Shown: positions 54,885-63,872 of the stretch, one piece after another
How the letters are laid out: every line of letters starts with the position of its first letter
How positions within the stretch are numbered: position 1 is the stretch's first letter
Origin: Labrenzia sp. R4_2
GTDB taxonomy: Bacteria > Pseudomonadota > Alphaproteobacteria > Rhizobiales > Stappiaceae
Reading direction: 5' to 3'
NCBI RefSeq assembly: GCF_017743865.1
Contig: NZ_JAGHRJ010000005.1
Coordinates: forward strand, 248,001 to 312,000
Length of the DNA stretch: 64,000 bases
Program-made: the position numbers and the translations under genes
Notes under the pieces: model-generated
Databases searched by the model: none
The model's input: the letters and a program-made list of their open reading frames with translations, nothing else
Told to the model about the DNA's origin: nothing

Positions 54885-56866
54885 AGCTCCATGCCATCGC
54901 CGGGATCAAGCGAGACTTGCCGTGCCACACCTTGCATGACCCGGATCATCCGGCTGGTCCGGGCGGTGTCATCCTCATAGTCGTCAGTCAGATCGACCTC
55001 GAATTCATTTTTGACCGGCTCCTTCTGTTCGACAGCCTCAGCTCTGTTAAGTTCCGGTTGGTGTCGGCGTTCGGATCCGGTTGGATCCTCGTCCTCTCCC
55101 ATCTTTTCCGACGTTTGTTGGCTGGCTTCGGAGCTGGCAGAAACCGGCAGGTCGCTCCAATCATCGGTCTGTCGTTGGACAGGCGAAGCCGGTTCAGGCG
55201 GCGGCAGGATACGTTCGATGAGCCGCTTGTCTTCGTAATAGCGCGCCTTTTTCGCCCGGATCGGCAGCGTGCCCGCAACCATGACAATCTCATCAGTTGG
55301 CGGAAGCTGCATGATTTCGCCTGGGGTCAACAACTGGCGTGCGGTCTCGGACCGGGAGACCATGAGATGACCGAGCCAGGGGCTCAGCCTGTGACCGGCA
55401 TAGTTCTTCATCGCCTTCATCTCTGTAGCAGTGCCCAAAGCATCCGAAACGCGTTTGGCCGTCCGCTCGTCATTCGTGGCGAAGCTGACGCGAACGTGGC
55501 AATTGTCGAGGATCGAATTGTTGGGTCCGTAAGCCTTCTCGATCTGATTCAGAGATTGCGCGATCAGGAAGCTCTTGAGGCCATAGCCGGCCATGAAGGC
55601 AAGGGCCGACTCGAAGAAATCCAGTCGGCCCAGAGCCGGAAACTCATCGAGCATCAAAAGCAGACGGTGACGGTCGGAGTTTGCCCGCAGGTCTTCCGTC
55701 AGACGGCGGCCGATCTGATTGAGGATCAGACGGATCAGCGGCTTGGTGCGATTGATGTCCGATGGCGGCACCACAAGGTAGAGCGTTGTGGGCAGATTGC
55801 CATTCACCAAGTCCTTGATCCGCCAGTCGCAACAGCGTGTCACCTCAGCCACAACGGGATCCCGATAAAGTCCAAGGAACGACATGGCTGTTGACAATAC
55901 CCCGGAGCGCTCGTTCTCAGATTTATTCAGCAACTCGCGCGCCGCACTGGCAATCACCGGATGCGGTCCGGCTTCCCCCAGATGGGCGGTCTTCATCATC
56001 GCGGACAAGGTCGACTCGATCGGACGTTTAGGGTCGGACAGGAAAGCCGCGACACCCGCCAGTGTCTTGTCCTTCTCGGCATAGAGGACATGCAGGATCG
56101 CGCCGACGAGAAGCGCATGGGACGTCTTCTCCCAGTGGTTCCGCTTTTCGAGCGACCCTTCCGGATCCACCAGGATGTCCGCGATGTTCTGAACGTCCCG
56201 CACTTCCCATTCGCCGCGGCGGACTTCGAGCAACGGATTGTAGGCGGCCGATTTCGAGTTGGTGGGGTCGAACAGCAGCACCCGACCGTGCTTCGCGCGG
56301 AAACCGGCGGTGAGCTGCCAGTTTTCTCCCTTGATATCGTGGACGATGGCCGAGCCCGGCCATGTCAGCAGCGAAGGCACAACCAGTCCGACGCCCTTGC
56401 CGGATCGGGTAGGGGCGAAGCAGAGCACATGTTCCGGACCATCATGACGGAGATAGTTCTCTTCGTAGCAGCCTAGAATGACGCCGTCAGGGTTGAAAAG
56501 GTTTGCCGCTCGCACCTCTTGCCTTTCGGCCCAACGAGCAGACCCGTAGGTCTCAACGCGTTTTGCTTCGCGCGCCCGCCAGACCGACATGCCTATGGCA
56601 ACGGCAATAGACAGAAATCCGCCGGAAGCAGCGATGACGGCGCCGTGCAGAAAGACGTTCGGCGCATACGCATCATAGAAGTACCACCACCAGAAGAAGG
56701 CCGGAGGATAGTAGATTGGCCAACCGGCCACTTCGAACCAGGGAGTTCCGAGCTGCCCCTGAAAGCCCAGTTTCCAGGCAACGTATTGCGTTGCGCCCCA
56801 GGTGGTGAACACCACAATGAGAGAGACCGCCAAAAGTTGGCCCCAGAGGATTTTTGTCGCAGACAT
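54881..56866 (-). CDS. traG: Conjugal transfer coupling protein TraG (VirD4-like)
   Basis: 661 residues from the ATG at 56866; the frame is open to 57028 but that part overlaps the relaxase gene. Two or three N-terminal membrane helices (about 5-100) precede the ATPase with Walker A APTRSGKGVGLVVPSLL near 168 and Walker B LLLMLDEFPALGRL. Typical DIKGENWQLTAGFR and FLIAQSLNQIEKAYG segments follow. It links the relaxosome to the TrbE/TrbB channel. Confidence 0.95.
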   Translation of the reverse strand: MSATKILWGQLLAVSLIVVFTTWGATQYVAWKLGFQGQLGTPWFEVAGWPIYYPPAFFWWWYFYDAYAPNVFLHGAVIAASGGFLSIAVAIGMSVWRAREAKRVETYGSARWAERQEVRAANLFNPDGVILGCYEENYLRHDGPEHVLCFAPTRSGKGVGLVVPSLLTWPGSAIVHDIKGENWQLTAGFRAKHGRVLLFDPTNSKSAAYNPLLEVRRGEWEVRDVQNIADILVDPEGSLEKRNHWEKTSHALLVGAILHVLYAEKDKTLAGVAAFLSDPKRPIESTLSAMMKTAHLGEAGPHPVIASAARELLNKSENERSGVLSTAMSFLGLYRDPVVAEVTRCCDWRIKDLVNGNLPTTLYLVVPPSDINRTKPLIRLILNQIGRRLTEDLRANSDRHRLLLMLDEFPALGRLDFFESALAFMAGYGLKSFLIAQSLNQIEKAYGPNNSILDNCHVRVSFATNDERTAKRVSDALGTATEMKAMKNYAGHRLSPWLGHLMVSRSETARQLLTPGEIMQLPPTDEIVMVAGTLPIRAKKARYYEDKRLIERILPPPEPASPVQRQTDDWSDLPVSASSEASQQTSEKMGEDEDPTGSERRHQPELNRAEAVEQKEPVKNEFEVDLTDDYEDDTARTSRMIRVMQGVARQVSLDPGDGMEL

Positions 56867-56891
56867 TGTGGCCGTCCTGATTGATTGGTTT

Positions 56892-58631
56892 TTAGAGCCC
56901 AAGCCCTCGCTTGCGCCCGAAGCCCCAGTCCACACCACCATCCGAGCGGGCAACACCCGAGACATGAAGGCCGCGTTGTTTTTCGAGCGAAGGCGTCCAC
57001 GGCACGAGCTGGAAACCAAGACCGTCATCGATCATTGCGAAACGTCCCGAGGCGAGGTCAAAGCGTTGACGATAAGTGCCGGCGACATACTCGCCGGTGC
57101 TCACACGAGTAATCGGCAGTCCGGCATTACTTGCGAGTTTCGTCCCAAGGGCATCAAGCTCGCGGCGACGTAGCGTCTCGATAAGATTTTGCGCATAGGT
57201 GACACGCTGTCCCTTGCGCTCAGCAAGGCCCTCCTCGATCAGATTCTCTGCCCGGCGCTCGAGAGCGTCTCTGACCTCGGCACCGAAACCACCCTCCGAG
57301 AGCGCAACAGGTTCGCGGGCAATGTTCTGACGATCGAGCCAAGTGGCTCCCGAGGCGGTGACCTGCCGCTCGATGTCGAGATCGGAGCGGACCGCAAGTG
57401 CAACGCGCCGCTGCCCGCGCGCATCGGTGAATTGTCGGAGTTCAGCGATAGACCCCGGCGCGCTGTCGCCGGCAGCGTCAATGTCGAGAAGTCTGATGTG
57501 GTGGGTCCGCCCGTCGACACCGTCGACGACGGCATAAGCGGACCCTTTCAGTTCATCGTCGAGACCGCGCTCGACCAGGCGGCCGATGACGGGCGTGTCC
57601 AGATTTTCGGCGGCGAGAACGTAGCCTGCTGATCCACGCTCGATACCCCGACCAGTCAGGGCCCGGTGCATCCGCTTGATGACGTCTCCACGTTCGCCGA
57701 GTTCACGCAACGTCGCCTCTGCGCCCTCGCCAATCACCCATTGACCGGGACCAACCTGATCGGCCAGGCCAAGCGTTTCCAGCTTGCGCAAACGTCCGCC
57801 CTTCAGGGCGTGGTATTCATCCGGCGCCCGGTCCGGGTCGGGCGCCATATCAATGATACCGGTCCTGCGGCCGTCTCGAAGAAGCTGACGGTCAAGCTGG
57901 GTCCAGCGCTCGGCCTCGACCTGGCACTGCAGATGGTTTCGGATTTCGAGGTCGGTGCGCGGTCCAAGCTCCAGTGTCGCCAGATCCTGGGCGCGGGCGC
58001 GCATGCCTTCCTTGATATAGTCGCGGGAAATCACCAGGTCCTGGCCGTCATCAAGCTTTCCGCGCAGGATGATATGGACATGGGGATTGTCCGTATTCCA
58101 GTGATCGACGCCGACCCAGTCGAGGTCTATGCCGAGGTCCTTTTCCATCTGTCGCATCAAGTCCCGGCTGAAGGATTTCAGATCGGCGAGGTCTGAGGCG
58201 TCTTCCGGCGAGACAATGAAACGGAAATGATGCCGGTCATCCTGGCAACGCTCGGCAAACTCCTTCGGATCGACAGCATCGTCGCCGGGACCGAACACCC
58301 GAGCCTTTTCCCCGTCCCGCGTCACCCCTTCCCGGCCGAGATATTTGAGGTGTGCGGCAAGCGGTGCGGATCGTGCCGAATGGCGAACCACCCGGGTTTT
58401 GATGACGACGACACGGGATCTTCCGGTCAGCAAGCGATTGGCCAGAACACTTGCCCTCCGGCCACGTCCGAAATGCGAGTGCCTGCCGGTGCTGATCCGG
58501 CCCGAGCGCGACACATGTCCACCAGCCTTCTGGGCAGCCGCCAGTGCCTGGGCAATGAACGGGCGGGCCCGCTGCGCGCGCGATGATCGGACGCGCCCGG
58601 GCCGGATGCGGAAATCGTGCTCATCGGACAT
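56892..58631 (-). CDS. Relaxase with DUF3363 domain (VirD2/TraI-like)
   Basis: 579 residues from the ATG at 58631 with GGAGATG upstream. The relaxase core includes AHLKYLGREGVTRDG near 105, HFRFIVSPEDASDLADLK and the metal-binding His motif NPHVHIILRGK near 190. C-terminal DUF3363 covers most of residues 250-570. It nicks oriT and pilots the strand. No MobC-type accessory gene is visible; oriT is probably in the 58632-58874 gap, which is inference. Confidence 0.93.
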   Translation of the reverse strand: MSDEHDFRIRPGRVRSSRAQRARPFIAQALAAAQKAGGHVSRSGRISTGRHSHFGRGRRASVLANRLLTGRSRVVVIKTRVVRHSARSAPLAAHLKYLGREGVTRDGEKARVFGPGDDAVDPKEFAERCQDDRHHFRFIVSPEDASDLADLKSFSRDLMRQMEKDLGIDLDWVGVDHWNTDNPHVHIILRGKLDDGQDLVISRDYIKEGMRARAQDLATLELGPRTDLEIRNHLQCQVEAERWTQLDRQLLRDGRRTGIIDMAPDPDRAPDEYHALKGGRLRKLETLGLADQVGPGQWVIGEGAEATLRELGERGDVIKRMHRALTGRGIERGSAGYVLAAENLDTPVIGRLVERGLDDELKGSAYAVVDGVDGRTHHIRLLDIDAAGDSAPGSIAELRQFTDARGQRRVALAVRSDLDIERQVTASGATWLDRQNIAREPVALSEGGFGAEVRDALERRAENLIEEGLAERKGQRVTYAQNLIETLRRRELDALGTKLASNAGLPITRVSTGEYVAGTYRQRFDLASGRFAMIDDGLGFQLVPWTPSLEKQRGLHVSGVARSDGGVDWGFGRKRGLGL

Positions 58632-58874
58632 GTGACATCTCCGCAATGTGTAAAGATCCAAGCAAAGTCAGGGAGATAAGCAGTTGGCACACATTGCGGA
58701 TTTTCACGGCACATTGCGCCACGAAGCAAAAAGACCAGCAAAAACAACCGACCGGCCCAAGCGCACCTTGCGCCCTTTTATCTCGCCATCCACCGGCCGC
58801 GTCACACGCCGCCGGCCCTAATCCGCTCTGTCCTGCGCGGGAGCACTCCAGAGTGCGGGCTCCGTCGACTGCGC

Positions 58875-59594
58875 TCATCGAAGACCCTCTCTGGAAGATC
58901 TGGAGACAAACAGCGTTCCAGCCGTCCCGGAGCGCGGGTACCTGCGGCCTGTTTCAGCTGCATTCGGCGCAGCACTGGACCTGCCATCGAGTTGCTGCCG
59001 ATTTGCAGATGTGTTGGCGATCTTGAGACCCGCAAAGAGCGGTGCGTCACGCCAATCCTGGGAACACACGGATGCTCCGTCAGCGTCCGGGAGGGGTTGG
59101 TCGCCGAGTGTCGGGGCGAGCAGCGCGACATAGGTCCGCGTTTCGGATGGCAACGCTCGACAGGCTTTCAGATAGGCGTCGTAGCGCGTTGGGCCGGCAT
59201 TGTAAGCAGCCAGCATGCCAGTGATATCGCCGTACCTATCGAACATCTCGTGGAGATACGCCGTGCCCGCGAGGATGTTGTCGCGCGGTTCATACGGATC
59301 GGCGCCAAGACCGTATCGACCGCGCATCTCCTCCCAGGTTCCGTGCATCAGCTGCATCAGTCCCATGGCGCCGGCGGCGGAGACGGCATTCGGATTGCCG
59401 TCGCTTTCCATGTCCAGGACCGCTCGGATCCAATGCGCCGGAACGCCAAAACGCTGCGAAGCTTCTGCGAAGTGAGCGGTATATGGATCGCCTGGTATCG
59501 GTTGCCCGGACGTTGCGGTTCCCGCCGACACCACATCTGCCGAAATGCAATCGAAGAACAGGCCGGTAAGGAGAAGGAAGGCAGCGTGACGCAT
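58875..59594 (-). CDS. Lytic transglycosylase (SLT domain)
   Basis: 239 residues with an N-terminal signal segment. The catalytic Glu63 lies in AVLDMESDGNP, followed by AAGAMGLMQLMHGTWEEM and AYNAGPTRYDAYLKA, the standard SLT motifs. It opens peptidoglycan for the mating channel. Located between the relaxase and traF, the normal position in these ICEs. Confidence 0.92.
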   Translation of the reverse strand: MRHAAFLLLTGLFFDCISADVVSAGTATSGQPIPGDPYTAHFAEASQRFGVPAHWIRAVLDMESDGNPNAVSAAGAMGLMQLMHGTWEEMRGRYGLGADPYEPRDNILAGTAYLHEMFDRYGDITGMLAAYNAGPTRYDAYLKACRALPSETRTYVALLAPTLGDQPLPDADGASVCSQDWRDAPLFAGLKIANTSANRQQLDGRSSAAPNAAETGRRYPRSGTAGTLFVSRSSREGLR

Positions 59595-59604
59595 GGCATT
59601 ACTC

Positions 59605-60168
59605 CTACCCGCTCGATCGAGAAGTACTGCGACGGTTCTGGAATTGCGTGAGGCGAGCAGACTCCTCAGTCCAGACCGGCGTGAGCTTTGCGGAAATCAC
59701 GGTGACCGGAAGCGGCCCGAAATATCGGCCGTCAAAACTGTCCGGCGCGTCCGGGTTCATGAGAAAGATTTCGCCCTCACCCAGCCCGCGGCAGCCCTGC
59801 CAGCGCGGCAGAGAACGGCCCAACCGGTCACGTTCCCGCGCCTGCCCATACGGCTTGCCCCCGACGAAGATCGTCGCCCCGTTGCGACAGACACCGGTTC
59901 CGGGCAGCACGAGCACGTACTTGATCAAAGGGATACCGCGCGGAAGGTATTCCCGCTCAGCGAGGAAGTCGGTGAGTGCCGTGGGCGGCGTAACGGCAAC
60001 CAGGTCGCCGACCTTCAACTGACCTACGGGTTGCGCAAAATAGAGCCCGACCGGCACACTGGCCGACGCATTCCAGATCAGGCGTGGTTGCCAATCGAAG
60101 ACCACCGGTGCCAGGGGGAGTGCCGCGGACAGGGCAGTCGCCGCGAAGATGAGCCAGCGTCTGCGCAT
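59605..60168 (-). CDS. traF: Conjugative transfer signal peptidase TraF (S26 family)
   Basis: 187 residues from the ATG at 60168, which shares its A with the DUF2840 stop; the frame is open to 60480 within that gene. An N-terminal membrane helix is followed by the Ser nucleophile in NASASVPVGLYF (Ser37) and the Lys base in PLIKYVLVLPG (Lys83). It probably matures the TrbC pilin. The ending DGRYFGPLPVTVISAKLTPVW is typical. Confidence 0.93.
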   Translation of the reverse strand: MRRRWLIFAATALSAALPLAPVVFDWQPRLIWNASASVPVGLYFAQPVGQLKVGDLVAVTPPTALTDFLAEREYLPRGIPLIKYVLVLPGTGVCRNGATIFVGGKPYGQARERDRLGRSLPRWQGCRGLGEGEIFLMNPDAPDSFDGRYFGPLPVTVISAKLTPVWTEESARLTQFQNRRSTSRSSG

Positions 60169-60683
60169 CACTGTACCCGCCGCCGTTTGAGCCAGGCATG
60201 ATGCTCGGGCCGCGTATAGGGATGGGCTTCCTCGCCGACGGTCAGGCGGTTGTGAAGATGACGCCAATAGTCCGGTGAGGCATCCGCGGGATCGATGGCG
60301 AGCGCCTCGATCGCATCGATCGCCTGCAGCACCCGCTCGACCTTCGGCCAGCCATGGATCTTCAAAAGCAATTCCCCACCGGGGCGCACGAAGGGCAATG
60401 TCTGGTAAGGGGCGCCGCGTCCGACTGCACTCAGGATATCGATGCGGGAGACCACCGTGCCGTAGCCGTTCGCCGCCCACCGGACAAAACAGAATATCGA
60501 CCCGGGCGAGAAACCGACGATGCGGGAGCTGCCGTTGAGAATGTGCTCATAGGACTGGCAGCCGAAACGGATCCAGTGCTCGATCTTGCCTTTTTTCCAG
60601 GTGAGTTCGACCAAGGTCATCTCCGCGGTGACCTCGTCGGGGAGCGGATGGCCCATCCAACTACAGCGCGGTTTCTCGCTCAT
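60168..60683 (-). CDS. DUF2840 domain protein
   Basis: 171 residues. The text LTWKKGKIEHWIRFG, YEHILNGSSRIVGFSPGSIFCFVRWAANGYGTVVSRIDIL matches DUF2840, known only from this conserved parA-traF neighbourhood in alphaproteobacterial ICEs. No function is known. It overlaps the upstream RHH gene by four bases. Confidence 0.88.
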   Translation of the reverse strand: MSEKPRCSWMGHPLPDEVTAEMTLVELTWKKGKIEHWIRFGCQSYEHILNGSSRIVGFSPGSIFCFVRWAANGYGTVVSRIDILSAVGRGAPYQTLPFVRPGGELLLKIHGWPKVERVLQAIDAIEALAIDPADASPDYWRHLHNRLTVGEEAHPYTRPEHHAWLKRRRVQ

Positions 60684-60931
60684 GGCATATCTCCGTCGGT
60701 GATTGGAAATTCACGCGAGAGCAACTCGCGCAGCATGTCGGCAACTGTGACCCCGCGCTGGAAGGCCACGATCTTGATCCGCGCGCGCTGATCGGGTGTC
60801 ACGTCGATGGTGAGGCGCGCGGTAAATACGCTCGCATCGGCGGCGTCTGTTTTCCGTTCAGCAGCCTTTACCCAACGCTCCGGATCGGCTGGCCGTGATG
60901 CAAAGCCTTTGCGGGTGGACTGTTTGCTCAT
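60680..60931 (-). CDS. Small ribbon-helix-helix protein, ParA partner-like
   Basis: 83 residues. A basic N-terminus precedes FTARLTIDVTPDQRARIKIVAFQRGVTVADMLRELLSREF, a ribbon-helix-helix. Located directly after parA (four-base overlap), it is probably the centromere-binding partner or an autoregulator. Partner assignment is inference. Confidence 0.8.
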   Translation of the reverse strand: MSKQSTRKGFASRPADPERWVKAAERKTDAADASVFTARLTIDVTPDQRARIKIVAFQRGVTVADMLRELLSREFPITDGDMP

Positions 60932-61581
60932 GAGCCGGACCTTTCAATCCCGAGCCTGTCAATCTCTGAGACCAAGGCTGCGATTTCCCTGGCACCCGGC
61001 GTCTCCTTGTCCAGTTCGCTGACGAGGCGTCCGGACTGCGCAGCGCTCGCAAAGGCAACACGCTGACCGACGGTTTGGAAAAGAACTGGAGGATCGTTGT
61101 CCGAAAGAGCTTCAGCCGTATCCCGGGCGATCAGAGTACGGGCAGCGCAACGATTGAGAACGAAGCGCGCCATCAGCTGTGGCCGGTAGATGCGCGCTTC
61201 GTTGACGAGGGCAAGCATCTCCGCCGACGCCCAACCGTCGAGCGGCGATGGCTGCACGGGGATCAGAACCAGATCGGCAGCCAGCAGCGCCGAGCGCATC
61301 AACCCGGCAACGCGGGGCGGTCCGTCGATGACGATATGGTCGGCGTTCTTGGCGAGATCCGGTGCTTCCCGGTGAAGGGTGTCGCGGGCAAGCCCGACCA
61401 CTCCGAACAATCTCGGCAGGCCTTCCCGGCTGCGGGCTTCCGACCAGTCCAAAGCCGAACCTTGCGGATCGGCGTCAATGAGCGTCACACGCTTGCCGCA
61501 CCGCGCCCATTCTCCCGCGAGATTAAGCGCCAACGTCGTCTTGCCGACACCGCCCTTCTGGTTGAGCAGCGCGACGATCAT
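60928..61581 (-). CDS. parA: ParA-family partition ATPase
   Basis: 217 residues. Deviant Walker A LLNQKGGVGKTTLALNLA lies at the N-terminus, then TLIDADPQGSALDW and VIDGPPRVAGLM. The length is that of small plasmid ParA proteins without an N-terminal HTH. With the RHH protein it should segregate the excised or replicating form of the element. Confidence 0.93.
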   Translation of the reverse strand: MIVALLNQKGGVGKTTLALNLAGEWARCGKRVTLIDADPQGSALDWSEARSREGLPRLFGVVGLARDTLHREAPDLAKNADHIVIDGPPRVAGLMRSALLAADLVLIPVQPSPLDGWASAEMLALVNEARIYRPQLMARFVLNRCAARTLIARDTAEALSDNDPPVLFQTVGQRVAFASAAQSGRLVSELDKETPGAREIAALVSEIDRLGIERSGS

Positions 61582-61719
61582 GACGCGACTCCACGGCGGT
61601 ACAGGAACTTATCCGCAGGGCTTGAAAATCGCGCAGGCGTTAGAAGAATTCCGAAGGAATTCTGGTTAGGAAAGTTACGGGACGCGTAAGCTGTTGGCCT
61701 GGCATCGAAATTAAGCGTT

Positions 61720-61786
61720 TTCGGTCCCCGATAGCACGAGGTTCGGGTCCCCGATGGCACGATAGTTCGGGTCCCTGATAGCACGA
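61720..61786. repeat. Three iteron-like direct repeats near repA
   Basis: TTCGG(G)TCCC(C/T)GAT(A/G)GCACGA occurs at 61720-61740, 61741-61762 and 61765-61786, each 21-22 bases and spaced about 22-24 bases. They lie between repA and parA. Their regular spacing and closeness to repA suggest RepA-binding iterons and a replication origin. Confidence 0.7.
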
Positions 61787-61792
61787 GTGAAT

Positions 61793-62689
61793 TCACAGCT
61801 TTCCCCCAGAGCGAGTGTTGGCGCGGCGTTGATGGGGCGCGCGGGAGACAGACGCCTCACCGGTCGGAGCGAAAGACAGGCGCGGTGGCGCATCGGGCGA
61901 TCTGTCCAGTTCCAGGCGATAGCCAGGCAAGGGCTGGCGGTGGACAATGTCGCGCAGGTCGTAGGTGAAATGCTTGAGCGGCGAGAGGCTGCCTGACTTG
62001 GCGTGGAGGTGCTTGAGCGAGAAACTCCAGCCATGCTCCTGGCGGCCGCCATGTTTGCGCACGAGCCGGTAAAGCCAGCGCTCAAGACCGCCGGTCAGGC
62101 TGAAATAGGCGCGGTCGATGGTCAGCACGAGCGCATCTTCGAGGACCGTGGAGTAGAACCAGTCTGGCAGGATCAGTTCGAGGCCAAGAGGGCGCCCGCG
62201 ATGGTCGGCCCTCTCCTTCCACTCGTTGATCCACGAAAATCGATGCATGCGCCGTTCGGTCGGCTGACGGATGGAAGTCGCAACGGTGGTGGATTGCAGC
62301 CGGTCGAGAGCGGACTTGAGCCGGTCGTAATCCCTCCGGCTGACACCCCGGCCGATGAAGGTCAGGATCTCGTAAGGAGTGGCCGACATCAGACGTGAGG
62401 TCCGAAGACCGGCGTCTCGTGCCTCGACGATCTGTGAGGCGGCCCAGATCAGGATATCCGCATCCCAAATTGTCGCCATGCCATGCTCGGCGACGGCCTC
62501 GACGCAGATGACGATCGGCCCCGCCTTGAAATCTATCGGTTTCAAGCGCCTGGACTTGGCGAGCGAAAAGAAGGGGTAGGCCATCAGATCCTGCGCGTCG
62601 CGCGGAGCAAGATCTCCGGGCAGTGCCCGAAAAAAGTCGAGCTGATCGTGAGGCGAATGCGCCTTGTGGTTCACCAAAGCACTCCTCAT
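61793..62689 (-). CDS. repA: Replication initiator protein RepA (RPA family)
   Basis: 298 residues. DQLDFFRALPGDLAPRDAQDLMAYPFFSLAKSRRLKPIDF at the start is the hallmark of this initiator family. MATIWDADILIWAASQI and FSLTGGLERWLYRLVRKHGG follow. It should bind the iteron-like repeats just after its stop. Its presence gives the ICE a plasmid-like replication ability. It starts within the stop of the AlpA-like gene. Confidence 0.92.
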   Translation of the reverse strand: MRSALVNHKAHSPHDQLDFFRALPGDLAPRDAQDLMAYPFFSLAKSRRLKPIDFKAGPIVICVEAVAEHGMATIWDADILIWAASQIVEARDAGLRTSRLMSATPYEILTFIGRGVSRRDYDRLKSALDRLQSTTVATSIRQPTERRMHRFSWINEWKERADHRGRPLGLELILPDWFYSTVLEDALVLTIDRAYFSLTGGLERWLYRLVRKHGGRQEHGWSFSLKHLHAKSGSLSPLKHFTYDLRDIVHRQPLPGYRLELDRSPDAPPRLSFAPTGEASVSRAPHQRRANTRSGGKL

Positions 62690-62967
62690 CGCACAGCGCG
62701 GCCCGAACCGCTTGCCTGCTGCGCATTATGACGCTTTGCCGGAAGCACCTGCCCGCTCGGATCAGACGTGGAGGTAACAGCACCCCGGTTGGCCCAGGCC
62801 TGCAGGTCCTCGAGCGAATAGACGACGCGGCCACCAAGCTTGCGGTATGCAGGTCCCGTTCCATAGGTGCGATGCTTTTCGAGCGTGCGCCCGGAAAGGC
62901 CGAGAAAACGGGCAGCTTCGGGGGTGCGCAGATAGCGCGGCGGCATTCCGGCGAGCGGATCGGGCAT
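62686..62967 (-). CDS. AlpA/MerR-like helix-turn-helix protein
   Basis: 93 residues. PPRYLRTPEAARFLGLSGRTLEKHRTYGTGPAYRKLGGRVVYSLEDLQAWANR is the HTH_17/excisionase-type fold. In these elements it regulates excision or replication. Coupled to repA by four-base overlap. Confidence 0.88.
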   Translation of the reverse strand: MPDPLAGMPPRYLRTPEAARFLGLSGRTLEKHRTYGTGPAYRKLGGRVVYSLEDLQAWANRGAVTSTSDPSGQVLPAKRHNAQQASGSGRAVR

Positions 62968-63103
62968 GGTCGAACCTCCAGGAAGTAGTGAGCACCGCTG
63001 GTCAGCAGCGGCCGATGGAGGTCACGATGGCGGAGTGGCGCGGCGAAGAGGGAGTGCGAAGATGAGGAGACGAAAATCGCACCCCTTCGAACTTTCGGGC
63101 TTT

Positions 63104-63661
63104 CTAGCGGCGGAGCAGGTCCAGATAGCCGCCGGCAACCATAGCGAGGCCGTCCCGCACAAGCCTTATGGTCGTGTCGCGAAGGGGAGAGGTTTTCCAT
63201 GGCTCTGACGCCACCCGCCTGGCCCCGAAGAGACTTTCGGCAATCTCCCTGTAGGACGCACCGTTTGTGCGGCCATCGACCGCCCGCAGCATGGATTTGA
63301 ACCGAAGGCGTTTCTGTGGGGTGAGCCGGCTGTCCGCGCCAATCTCTTTGCCTTCGAGGAAATCCAACAACCTCCCAATTGCCCTGTGACGGGCGCGAGC
63401 ACCATCGTCCAATCGGGATATAATACAGAGCGGATATTCGGTAAAGCGAGCGTCCTGAAGCAGAAGATGGACGGATTTCAGCCCTTTTCCGAGGATGGCA
63501 TGCATCCCATCAGGGCCCTGGCGGGTGATCCCGCTGCGGAGGGTTTGAATTGTGAGAAGGCTGGGTTCGTCCGATCCAAAGCCGGATTCCGCTTTTCTCA
63601 GGATGACCTTCGACTTATCGGCAGCCGGCTCCCAGTGAATGGGTTCATCCAGAGCCGTCAA
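63104..63661 (-). CDS. DUF2285 domain protein
   Basis: 185 residues with no known enzymatic motif. The pattern LLLQDARFTEYPLCIISRLDDGARARHRAIGRLLDFLEG, LTPQKRLRFKSMLRAVDGRTNGASYREIAESLFG is DUF2285, with a helix-turn-helix-like end. It overlaps the DUF6499 gene by 17 bases in another frame; in many relatives the two are fused or adjacent. Role is unknown, probably regulatory. Confidence 0.85.
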   Translation of the reverse strand: MTALDEPIHWEPAADKSKVILRKAESGFGSDEPSLLTIQTLRSGITRQGPDGMHAILGKGLKSVHLLLQDARFTEYPLCIISRLDDGARARHRAIGRLLDFLEGKEIGADSRLTPQKRLRFKSMLRAVDGRTNGASYREIAESLFGARRVASEPWKTSPLRDTTIRLVRDGLAMVAGGYLDLLRR

Positions 63662-63872
63662 TTCCGGACTTGTTGCGAAACGAAATCCCCCAGCGAGCGC
63701 GGAGCAATGCGTCCATCTCGTCAGGAGACCTCCCTTCGGCTTTCAGGTCTGCGTACTCTCGCTGATAGTTGGGACTTCGTCTTAGGCCTTCCCAGCAAAG
63801 ATCGGGGACACTCGAATCGTCAAAGTAATCGTACGCAGCGTCTGATCGCCACTGCGAGACATCCGGCACCAT
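63645..63872 (-). CDS. DUF6499-type small protein
   Basis: 75 residues from the ATG at 63872 with AGGAGG six bases upstream. VPDVSQWRSDAAYDYFDDSSVPDLCWEGLRRSPNYQREY is the common transcriptional-regulator-like start of these ICE proteins. It precedes and overlaps DUF2285. The region to the window end (63873-64000) holds its upstream sequence and no further gene. Confidence 0.82.
   Translation of the reverse strand: MVPDVSQWRSDAAYDYFDDSSVPDLCWEGLRRSPNYQREYADLKAEGRSPDEMDALLRARWGISFRNKSGIDGSG

Noticed and set aside
58632..58874. Possible oriT beside the relaxase gene
   Set aside because: Position is suitable, but I could not identify a convincing nick-site motif or inverted repeat by eye.
62082..63200. 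Minus-strand open frame of 372 codons across repA and the AlpA-like gene
   Set aside because: It lies in another frame of two genes with clear motifs.
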